Notes under the pieces: generated by a model
What the model was told of the DNA's origin: nothing
The model's database searches: none
Seen by the model: only the letters and a program-made list of their open reading frames with translations
Program-made: the position numbers and the translations under genes
Source of the DNA: Bacteroidota bacterium
Lineage (GTDB): Bacteria > Bacteroidota > Bacteroidia > Bacteroidales > Lentimicrobiaceae
DNA: 64,000 bases
Direction: 5' to 3'
Assembly (NCBI GenBank): GCA_023434665.1
Contig: JAEYSM010000013.1
Location: 1 to 64,000, forward strand
Shown: positions 42,401-50,800 of the stretch, in pieces
How the letters are laid out: every line of letters starts with the position of its first letter
How positions within the stretch are numbered: position 1 is the first letter of the stretch

Positions 42401-43871
42401 TCCTGCCGGCGCTTCTCTTAATGGAAGTCTGAATATATCTGGTTTCATTCTTGCAGCTAACGGAAATCTTCAAACCAATGGACACCTCACACTTTTATCA
42501 ACTGCCACTGCTACTGCTCTGATAGATGGAAGTGGAACAGGACAAATAACAGGAAATGTAAATATCCAGAGGTATCTGGCAAATGGAAATGGATACAAAT
42601 ATTTCAGTACACCATTCAGTAATGGGACAGTTGGACAGTTTTCAAGTTATGTAAATCTAAATCCGGATGTGTTTCCCAATTTCTATTTCTATAAAGAGGA
42701 CAATGAAGCTACAGGATGGGAATCCTATATAAATACAGAAGGTAGTCTGGTCCCCGGTAAGGGTTATGCGGTTAATTTTGGTACAAACACTGCAGCAAAA
42801 ACGTTGACTTTCACAGGCACGGTTAACAACGGAACTATTGGACCGATCACATTATATAATTCCCGCAAGGAATTCACAAAAGGATTCAACCTTGTTGGCA
42901 ATCCCTACCCCTCTCCTATTGACTGGAATAAACAGGGATGGGAAAAGACCAATATCGATAACGCTATTTATTTCTTTGATGCTGCAGGTGAAGACCAGTA
43001 TTTGGGAGCCTATAGTTCTTACATTAATGGGGTGTCAACCGGTAATGCCAACAACATCATTCCGGCTTTTCAGGGCTTTTTTGTACATGTTACTGATGGA
43101 ACGGGAACAACCTCAGGTAGCCTGACATTCACTAATCAAATCAGGGTTACTGATCAGAATCCTGTATTCCACAAAAACACAACAGTGGGTGAGGAATCAT
43201 ATATAAAGCTTAAGGCTTCTATAAACGGGCAACAGGCCGATGTTCTGGCAATCTATTTTACTGATTTTGCTACTTCATCATTTGATCTTACATGTGATGC
43301 ACTGAAGATTACCAATACTTCTGCAATTGTTCCTGATATCTATGCATTTTCAGAAGATAGAAGAGAACTCTCGATAAACGCTCTTCCTTATCCATTCAGA
43401 AAATCAGAAATAGTGGACCTTGGGTTTACGTCAAGACAAGTCGGAAATGCATCAATTAAACTTTCTGAGTCAGTCAATTTTCCAACAGGATACACAGTTT
43501 ACCTGAAGGATAACTATACAGGTTTTATCCAGGATTTAAATATTATTGAAGAGTATAAATTTGATATTGATGTTGAAAGCCTAACCGATAGATTTTCATT
43601 GATTATCAGCAGTGAAACACTTTCGCAGGATGTATTCAGTTCATCAAGCTTCAATGTTTATGCAAAAGAAGGCGGTATTTTCCTCAATCTGGATCTGGCT
43701 TATGAGCAGGTAAGAGTAAGCATTTCTGATTTATCAGGCCGGGTAATTAACAATACTACGGTCTATGGAAAAGGCGAACACATTATCGGCAGATTAAACG
43801 CTAGCGGTGTATTCATTGTGAGTGTATTTACTGATATGGGAAACATTTCGAAAAAGGTTTATCTGAAATAA
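39405..43871 (+). CDS. T9SS-sorted multidomain surface protein (putative adhesin)
   Basis: A 1488-residue secreted protein. After a late signal peptide (ending near residue 44, LSVSSQ) come: a Gly-rich region (about 55-255); a choice-of-anchor-like domain (CTPDNLAFGTVPSG, about 263-372); a GEVED domain (373-525, with WIDYNQDGIFS and GETEDYL); a SprB-like repeat (TPSCSGSQGTGTIIATAVNG); a LamG-like lectin domain (about 635-790, QFTIEGWIKI); beta-helix-like text; and a C-terminal type A T9SS sorting domain (about 1418-1488). Such proteins are attached to the cell surface. Its place inside a chaperone-usher operon suggests a tip or anchor adhesin. Confidence 0.85.
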   Translation: MSLTRYTGETKLRSSLNLSSFQLRSGILLLFIAISLSVSSQELRITKTGSGTFTVPEGITAITVEAWGGGGAGGSVDKKNSAGGGGAGGSYVRSDISVTPGQQIPYSVAAPKESSWNNDGNPSWFQSVETIYASGGKGGTPGGNGSNGAGGIGSVSSSHGQVIYTGGNGVGGNYISNRTGGAGGGGAGSMGNGSNGSGSTGGNGAATDGGEGGNGPGNYSNGNAGAAYGGGGSGAKNASGVNISFSGGTGAQGLILIKWPVLSCTPDNLAFGTVPSGQTSSPLNFSLNGQNLIPANGNITVTAPDYFEISLSESSGYASSIEVPYTGRTLSRTIYVRFKPTQLSTDYAGNITIQGGGANQTLVAVSGSTIVNYCIPTQQNSPGNYHIQNVTLGSINNPTGALSSPYYYFYNQSTSLRKGTQHTISIKSSGYFWWIFPVSSTYVSVWIDYNQDGIFSSTEKITTLEFVYDETHSFSFTVPQSAFNGTTRMRVRSALDLSTIDPCNETGTNGETEDYLITIFENIVVTASTTPSCSGSQGTGTIIATAVNGTPPYTYSLNNTYYQTSNIFTGLIAGNYTLYVKDAEGNTGTTNCTITSLPSYLPDPEAEITNTSCVDTPDGAIRITNIPTAIQFNSSQSEYVDLGGSYLNNLSQFTIEGWIKINKSQISGSRVWGLFGQNDAIEFGFMNSTTLQLYTVNGGTMDISITNNFTDPNKWYHVAAVGTGASLQVYIDGVLIKSQSGSTSNYGSSSFNSMLGGRIWDADGNYLNGGMLKAGLWRKALSASEIQALASGLKNYSLSDANLIAGYNFYEGEGNVISPVGTVATQGSLKNTPSWIEIFTFQWYKIGTSSFNRTTKNISEITAGDYLFFAEYPGICPATAIFTISGAFNNSWTGSISNDWFIAGNWTCKVPDIETDATIPGSLLRYPVISTGIAQCKNLTLDNGSSLTNNAELQIAGTILSTGTVISSNGTIVLKGTTPHVIPAGMLSGNSLKNLKVDNPAGASLNGSLNISGFILAANGNLQTNGHLTLLSTATATALIDGSGTGQITGNVNIQRYLANGNGYKYFSTPFSNGTVGQFSSYVNLNPDVFPNFYFYKEDNEATGWESYINTEGSLVPGKGYAVNFGTNTAAKTLTFTGTVNNGTIGPITLYNSRKEFTKGFNLVGNPYPSPIDWNKQGWEKTNIDNAIYFFDAAGEDQYLGAYSSYINGVSTGNANNIIPAFQGFFVHVTDGTGTTSGSLTFTNQIRVTDQNPVFHKNTTVGEESYIKLKASINGQQADVLAIYFTDFATSSFDLTCDALKITNTSAIVPDIYAFSEDRRELSINALPYPFRKSEIVDLGFTSRQVGNASIKLSESVNFPTGYTVYLKDNYTGFIQDLNIIEEYKFDIDVESLTDRFSLIISSETLSQDVFSSSSFNVYAKEGGIFLNLDLAYEQVRVSISDLSGRVINNTTVYGKGEHIIGRLNASGVFIVSVFTDMGNISKKVYLK

Positions 43872-43872
43872 G

Positions 43873-44361
43873 ATGAAAAGCATTGCACTACATATACTGA
43901 TACTGATTTCACTTCTGATAACAGGCAAATGCATTCATGCTCAAGAATTACCTCCGAGACCTATGGTAGTTTATACCCATATGAATATGAACTTCGGAAC
44001 CTTTATTGCAGGTCTTGGTGGTGGAACTGTCACCATAACTCCTCAAGGTGTCAGAGAGAAAGAAGGTGACATATTCCTGGTGAATGCTGGCAATTTTCCA
44101 TCAGCAGCTATTTACAGAGTTGAAGCATTGCCGGGAAATATCATAAATATGCTAATCCCACCTTTAGTTACTTTAAACGGTGATTCAGGTGGTCAGATAA
44201 CATTACAGATTACCGGTTCGGATCCGCAAGCTCCTTATGTAAATACAATAATGCCACCTTACTATATGGAAGTCAAGGTAGGAGGACGGTTAACTATACC
44301 GGTTAATACACCTTCCGGCAATTACAATGGCTCATATACAATCACTTTCATTCAGGAATGA
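43873..44361 (+). CDS. DUF4402 subunit coupled to the usher-like gene
   Basis: A 162-residue secreted protein with signal peptide ending in CIHAQ. It shows the DUF4402 text MNFGTFIAGLGGGTVTI and TPQGVREKEGDIFLV, very like the subunit at 37909, and the last strand NYNGSYTITFIQE. It starts one base after the adhesin stop codon and overlaps the usher-like gene by 4 bases (ATGA). Co-translation with both suggests a low-copy subunit, such as a base or adaptor piece between usher, fibre and adhesin. Confidence 0.75.
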   Translation: MKSIALHILILISLLITGKCIHAQELPPRPMVVYTHMNMNFGTFIAGLGGGTVTITPQGVREKEGDIFLVNAGNFPSAAIYRVEALPGNIINMLIPPLVTLNGDSGGQITLQITGSDPQAPYVNTIMPPYYMEVKVGGRLTIPVNTPSGNYNGSYTITFIQE

Positions 44362-47261
44362 ACGCTTTTTGCCTAACATTCGGGAACCATTGTTTCAACT
44401 CTTATAATCTGATATCAAGGGCACTGATAAAAAGATTAAGCACGTTAACAGTGCTTATCTTATTGCTATTTGGAAGTCCCCGCATTCAAGCACAGGATTA
44501 TCCTGAATACGAGGACATCCTCGTTTTTTTGTCTATCCAGAATGTTGGTGGTTATGAGATAGATGCCATTTACATGGATGACAAAATATACATTGATCCT
44601 GCCACCTTATTCAGAATCCTGAAAATTAATCATACTTCATCCAATGACAGCATCAGTGGATTTTTCCTAAAAGAGGAGAACCGTTATTATATAAGTGCCC
44701 GAAGTTCCACTGCCCTGGTGGGATCAACTGATTATACAATTGACTCCGGGGATATCTATTATACCGCAACTGGAATGTACCTTCGCAACACATTATTCGG
44801 GCGATTATTTGATCTTAACCTCAATTTTAACTTTCGCAATTTATCACTTGAGTTAAAAACTTCACATGAGCTTCCGATTATTAAAGAACTCAGACAGGAA
44901 CAAATGCGTAAAAACATTAACCAGCTTGGTGGGGTTGTTGAAGTTGACACTACTTATGCAAGACGTTACCATCTTTTAAGGGGTGGTATGGTTGACTGGT
45001 CGGTCGTATCATCACAAACCACCGATAAATCAAGCGATACGCGCGCTGCACTTGCTATAGGGACAGAATTGCTGGGTGGAGAATTTACAGGATTGTTAAA
45101 TTATTCTACTTTAACAGGTTTTGAAGAACGACAGCAGCAGTATAAATGGAGATGGGTTAATAACGACATAACCTTAGTAAAACAAATTCATGCGGGTAAA
45201 ATTCCAACAAGAGCAGTTTCTTCACTCTATGCACCTTTTATTGGAGTTTCAGCCTCAAATACGCCCACAACTTTCAGAAAGTCGTTCGGCAGTTATGTCA
45301 TTTCAGACTATACAGAGCCAGGATGGACAGTAGAATTGTACATCAATAATGTCATTGTTGATTACACTACAGCCGATGCATCAGGATTCTTCCGTTTTGA
45401 TGTTCCAATGGTTTATGGAACTACACAGATTACTATGAAATTCTATGGTCCCTGGGGTGAGGAAAGAATAAAAGAGCAGACAATAACAGTCCCATACAAT
45501 TTCCTACCTGCAGGAACAGTAGAATACAATGTTACAGGTGGAATTTTAACAGATACAACAAACGGTATTTTTTCGCGGGCTGAAGCTTTGGCAGGTATCA
45601 ACCGAAGGTTTACAATGGGAGGTGGTGTTGAATTCTATTCTGCACTGAAAGAGAATCCTGCAATGCCTTTTATTACGGCTTCTGCCCGGTTGTTTGAAAA
45701 TCTTATGATCAAGGCTGAATATACCCATGGCGTTAAAGCACAAGGTTTATTAAGTTATCGGTTACCTTCCAGTTTATCATTTGAGTTAGATTATACTAAA
45801 TACGAGCCGGGACAGAAAGCCATAAGTTTCAACTATCTTGAAGAGAGAAAAGCAAGTTTGTCTGTACCCCTTTCATTCGGGAAAGTAAGATCATTTGCCA
45901 GATTAACCTATCGAAACACGGTTTTGCCACTTACCTCCTACTCAAATGCTGAAGTACTTTTTTCCTCATACATTAATGGTATGAGCGCAAATATTTCAGC
46001 GTATGCAAACTGGTTACCTGAGGTTGATCCTTATATATATTCGAACGTGGCCTTAGGGTTCAGAATTGGCCGCTCAATACAGTTCAGGCCACAGGGTCAA
46101 TTTGATATCACAAATAGCAGGCTGATTTCACTTAAAGCGGGATTGGAAAAGAATTTCTCACAGAAAGCTTACCTCACATTATTCTATGAAAGAAACGTAC
46201 AATCTAAGACAAGCAATGTGGAGGTGGCTTTCCGGTTCGACCTTCCATTTGCACAAACTTCCGCCTCAGTAAGGAAGGCTGAAAAAAATATTACAACTAC
46301 CCAAAGTGCTCGTGGAAGCCTTGCATTTGGTAGTGGAAATGGAAAAATTCTCGCCAACCAAAGATCATCTGTAGGAAGAGGTGGAATTACAATTACACCT
46401 TTCCTCGACCTTAACAACAATAGCGTAAAAGAAAAAGACGAACCTATTGTAACCGGTCTTGCTGTAAGATTAAACGGCGGAAGTATTGTCGAAAAAGGTG
46501 ATTCATTGATACGCATCACTGAACTTGAACCTTATACTTCCTATTTCCTTGAAATGACTGATGTGGGATTTGAAAATATAGCCTGGCATCTGAAACAAAA
46601 AGCTATCAGTATTAAAATTGACCCTGCCCAGTTTAAAGTCATTGATATTCCAATCACTGTTATGGGAGAAGTAAACGGTATGGTATATGTCAAGAAGGGA
46701 AAATCACTGTTTGGCCAAAGTCGCATAATTATAAACATCCTGGATGAAAATGGCACACAGGTTCATAGGATATTGTCGGAATCAGATGGGTATTATAACT
46801 TGTTAGGATTGGAACCTGGAAATTATACAGCTAAACCTGATACTGCACAGTTGAGACGACTGGGTATGACTGTTGAACCTTCTCAGGTTGATTTCACAAT
46901 CACGCCTTCAGTCTGGGGAGACATTATCGATGATGTAAATTTCATCCTTTCATTACAAAATCCGGAGCCTGAAACTGGCAGTCAAAAAAGCGATATTAAT
47001 CTTAAAGATAATACTCCTGAACAAAAAGAGGAAGGGGCAATACCTCCAGGGGATTGGTACATTCAGGCAGGGGCATTTAAAAATCAGGAATATGCCAAAG
47101 CCCTGTTATTAAACATCAACCGTTTGGGATTCGAGGGAAAAATCTTAAAAAATGGTGTTTGGTACAGGGTCAGAATAAATGGCTTCCAGAATAAATTAGA
47201 AGCCCGCAAAGCAGCACGTATCCTTTTTAGCCATGGAATAGATAACTTCATAAATAAATAA
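44358..47261 (+). CDS. Usher-like outer-membrane protein with C-terminal SPOR domain
   Basis: A 967-residue protein. An N-terminal signal region ends near IQAQ (46), after an unusually long n-region. A large barrel follows, with a plug-like insert of usher form: SFGSYVISDYTEPGWTVELY, then VDYTTADASGFFRFDVP, YGTTQITMKFYGPWGEE and VPYNFLPAGTVEYNVTGG. After the barrel come an SdrD/CNA-B-like domain (about 678-745, FLDLNNNSVKEKDEP), a second prealbumin-like domain, and a SPOR domain (900-965, WYIQAGAFKNQEYAK). SPOR domains bind denuded peptidoglycan, so this would anchor an usher to the wall. Usher assignment rests on plug-like text and neighbours. Confidence 0.72.
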   Translation: MNAFCLTFGNHCFNSYNLISRALIKRLSTLTVLILLLFGSPRIQAQDYPEYEDILVFLSIQNVGGYEIDAIYMDDKIYIDPATLFRILKINHTSSNDSISGFFLKEENRYYISARSSTALVGSTDYTIDSGDIYYTATGMYLRNTLFGRLFDLNLNFNFRNLSLELKTSHELPIIKELRQEQMRKNINQLGGVVEVDTTYARRYHLLRGGMVDWSVVSSQTTDKSSDTRAALAIGTELLGGEFTGLLNYSTLTGFEERQQQYKWRWVNNDITLVKQIHAGKIPTRAVSSLYAPFIGVSASNTPTTFRKSFGSYVISDYTEPGWTVELYINNVIVDYTTADASGFFRFDVPMVYGTTQITMKFYGPWGEERIKEQTITVPYNFLPAGTVEYNVTGGILTDTTNGIFSRAEALAGINRRFTMGGGVEFYSALKENPAMPFITASARLFENLMIKAEYTHGVKAQGLLSYRLPSSLSFELDYTKYEPGQKAISFNYLEERKASLSVPLSFGKVRSFARLTYRNTVLPLTSYSNAEVLFSSYINGMSANISAYANWLPEVDPYIYSNVALGFRIGRSIQFRPQGQFDITNSRLISLKAGLEKNFSQKAYLTLFYERNVQSKTSNVEVAFRFDLPFAQTSASVRKAEKNITTTQSARGSLAFGSGNGKILANQRSSVGRGGITITPFLDLNNNSVKEKDEPIVTGLAVRLNGGSIVEKGDSLIRITELEPYTSYFLEMTDVGFENIAWHLKQKAISIKIDPAQFKVIDIPITVMGEVNGMVYVKKGKSLFGQSRIIINILDENGTQVHRILSESDGYYNLLGLEPGNYTAKPDTAQLRRLGMTVEPSQVDFTITPSVWGDIIDDVNFILSLQNPEPETGSQKSDINLKDNTPEQKEEGAIPPGDWYIQAGAFKNQEYAKALLLNINRLGFEGKILKNGVWYRVRINGFQNKLEARKAARILFSHGIDNFINK

Positions 47262-47298
47262 ACAGGTTATTTCATATCTTTGATTGGAATAACCAGAT

Positions 47299-47850
47299 AT
47301 GAAGAGCTTTCCTATTCTCACAACCGATCGTCTGATCCTACGAAATTTCACTCTTGCTGATGCTCCTGAAGTAAAAAGAATGGCCGGTGATGTGGCTGTT
47401 GCAATGAATACGCTCAATATGCCGCATCCCTATGTAAATGGAGTTGCTGAGGAATGGATCAATTCTCTAGCAGGAGAATTCAATTCTGAAAGCTCAATTG
47501 TGTTTGCCATTACTCTTAAAGAATCCCGCAGTTTAATCGGTGCAATTGGTCTGACACTAAAACTTCAGTTTCGAAATGCCGAAATGGGCTACTGGTTAGG
47601 AAAAGAATACTGGAATAAAGGTTATACAACCGAGGCAGCCATCGCTGTCATTCAATACGCTTTTAATAACCTTCCGGTTCATAAAATCTCGGCCAACCAT
47701 TTTCACGACAACCTGGCATCAGGAAAAGTAATGCTAAAAGCAGGTATGCATTATGAGGGGATCCAAAAAGAACACATATGGCATTGGAACACTTACAAAC
47801 ATTTATTGAATTACGCGATATTTAACCCTAACAATATTAAAGATCAATGA
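47299..47850 (+). CDS. GNAT acetyltransferase (RimJ/RimL-like)
   Basis: A 183-residue GNAT enzyme: LTTDRLILRNFTLADAPEV at the N-terminus, IGAIGLTL, AEMGYWLGKEYWNKGYTTEA at the acetyl-CoA site, and VMLKAGMHYEGIQKEH near the end. This matches RimJ/RimL-type acetyltransferases of proteins or small molecules. Its stop overlaps the A2M gene start by 4 bases (ATGA). A -7-like TATCTTTG lies at 47275-47282, inside nested inverted repeats (GGTTATT/AATAACC, CATATC/GATATG). Confidence 0.87.
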   Translation: MKSFPILTTDRLILRNFTLADAPEVKRMAGDVAVAMNTLNMPHPYVNGVAEEWINSLAGEFNSESSIVFAITLKESRSLIGAIGLTLKLQFRNAEMGYWLGKEYWNKGYTTEAAIAVIQYAFNNLPVHKISANHFHDNLASGKVMLKAGMHYEGIQKEHIWHWNTYKHLLNYAIFNPNNIKDQ

Positions 47851-50800
47851 AGCTACAACTCAGTAATTTTGCCCGGTTAACAGTTCTGGTCTCTTTAATT
47901 TTATTGCTCACCAACTGTTCAAGCCACAGGTATCTGGAAATTGAAAATACTAACTTCACCGATCAGATCGATCAGCTTCAAAATCTGGAGTTTACCTTCA
48001 ATAAGGATATTGCTCCTGATTCCATTATAGAACTTTGGGACAGTGCCCACTACATTGAATTTGATCCAAAAATTGAAGGCAGGTTTAAATGGACAAGTAA
48101 GAAACAATTGATCTTTTCTCCTTCAGTTCCATTTGCCCCCAACACCGATTACAAAGGAACGCTCTCTTCAATGATTTTGAAACTTAATCATGACAATTCA
48201 AGGTTTAAAGACCCCACTGTTAGCTTTCATACTCCCTATCTTGAAATAGAAAATACAAGTGCTTACTGGGGATTAGATGAATCCTTTGAAAAAAAACCGG
48301 AACTACGCATCCGATTGGTATTCAATTATTCGGTAGCACCTGATCAGATAAACCAATTTATCACCATCTCGCTTAACAAGCAGTCAAAGTCATTCAGATT
48401 GCTTACGGGAGAATCTGCAAGTGAAGCAGAATTGGCTGTTGAAGTAGATCCCAAAAATAAAGATCTATCAGAGATTATTCTGACGATGGAACCCGGTATG
48501 CAAACTATTGGATCCAACAGAAAAAATCCAGGAACCATTACATACAACGTCGAAATTCCTGCATCCGATAAAATGGAAATAATGGACGTTCAGGCATCTT
48601 TTGAAGAAGGACAGGGTGTGATTTCTGTATTCACTTCACAACCGGTTGTTGCACAGAATATTGATGCCTTTGTAAATACTGATCCTGCGGTTCCCTATGA
48701 GACCTCCATCACCGGCAATGGTTTCAGACTGAAAGGGGCTTTTAGTGATAATCAACCATATAAACTGACTCTGAAAAGTGGATTAAAAGGAATTTTCGGG
48801 CATTCATTACAGAATGACCTGGTACAAACAATAACTTTTGGATCCCTTCAACCTTACATTGCTTTTGTTGACAAAGCAGGTATGTATCTTACACCTGGTG
48901 GAGCCGGCAATCTCGGCCTCCGCATAATTAATGTTCCTAAAGTAAAAATAACTGTCTTTAAGGTTTTCGAAAATAACATCCAGCATTACATGCGGCATGG
49001 AATGGATTGGGAATGGTTCGAGGAAGACAACCAGTACTATGACAGCTACGGATTCAGATTGAATGAAGATTATGGGCAGGTAATAAAGACAAGAGAGTAT
49101 TCAACCAATGCACTTCCACGCCTAGGCAACCTGCGACTTCTGCATCTCAATCCGGCTGATCTTGATGTGACTTCTGAAATGAAAGGCATTTATCTGATCA
49201 AGGCAGAATCGCCTGATAAAGCGTGGCTTAATGATGTACAGCTTTTATCATACTCAGACATCGGGTTGATAGTAAGAGAAGGTAATGACCAGATATTTGT
49301 GGCTGCAAGATCAATAGCTGATGGCAAGCCTCTGCAGAATGTGTCGCTCACTTTTTACAGCCGGAGTAACCAACCCGTGCACAAAATAGTTACCGGGAAT
49401 GATGGCGTTGCAATCTGGAAGGATATCATGAAATCAATGCCCGGAACCAAAATCACAATGATCACTGCGCGAAAGGATAATGATTTTAATGTATTACTTT
49501 TTAATAAATCAGCTGTCGAAACTACCCGGTTTGATGTTGGTGGCAAACACACTCAGGGATTAAATTATGATGCCTTCATCTACGGTGACAGAGAATTGTA
49601 CAGACCAGGTGATAGTGTTTATATTAACACGATAATCCGCGACTTTAGTATTAAGACAATCACGGCTTTCCCACTGAAATTCAAGGTAATTGCCCCTGAT
49701 GGAAAAGAGATCCTCAAAAGGCGTGTAATGGTTAATAGCCAGGGTTCAGCAGAGTTTCATTTCGGACTGCCGGTTAAAGCACTAACTGGGACCTATTTAT
49801 GCGAAGTACTCAACGTTAATGATGTCCTGATAGGAAACTACAGGATAAAGGTTGAGGAGTTTATGCCTGATAGAATCTCGGTCAATGTCAAAACAGATAA
49901 AAAAACATACTTCCCTGGCGATGTACTCAATTTAAGTCTATCGGCCATGAATCTTTCTGGCCCACCTGCTGTTGGCAGAAAAGTGGAAAATGAATTGCAA
50001 TTAAGTCGTAAAAGTTTTGTACCGAAGGGATTTGAAGATTACAATTTCAGTCTTACAACTATGGAGGAGCCTGAGATCATGTCTGTAATCAATCAAACAA
50101 CCACTTCTTCGGAGGGAACTGCACAACAGTCTTTTCAACTGCCTGCATATAAAGGCATTGGTTTGCTTCAAGGCAAGATTTTCACAACTGTTTTTGATGA
50201 AACAGGCCGCCCTGTCAATAGATTGCACCTCTTTGATCTTCCAACTCAGTCTGCTTTCCTAGGCATTACTCCATTGCCGGGATGGACATCAATTGGAAAA
50301 TCCCTTCCATTTAATATAGTTGCATTAGACATCAATGGAAACAAGATTACATCACAAGCCAAACTGGATATAATTAATGTAACCTGGGAAACAGTGCTTG
50401 AAAGAAACTATGGCCAGACTTCCTACCGTTCACAACGTCGCGAAAATGTTGTGATGTCAAAACTACTGGATATAACTAAAGGAGAAATTACCGAATCGTT
50501 CACACCTCACACGTCTGGTGAATACATGGTAAAATTAAGTCTACCCGGCAGCAGAGCCTGGGTCTCAGAATCTTTTTATGCCTATGGTTGGGGCGATTCA
50601 GGTGAAAGCTCGTTTATGGTAAATAAAGATGGTAAAATTGATATAACTTTCGATAAAGAAGTTTATGAACCAGGTCAGGAAGCAAAAATTTTATTCAAGA
50701 CTCCTTTTGCCGGTGAATTGCTGGTGACTATTGAGCAGGATAAGGTACTTGAATACCATTCTCTGAAAGCAACGGAAAACGGTGCAACTTTATCTGTCAG

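Noticed and set aside
41999..42448. 149-codon minus-strand frame inside the T9SS protein gene
   Set aside because: Shadow of a strong plus-strand coding frame; low-complexity and no known domain.
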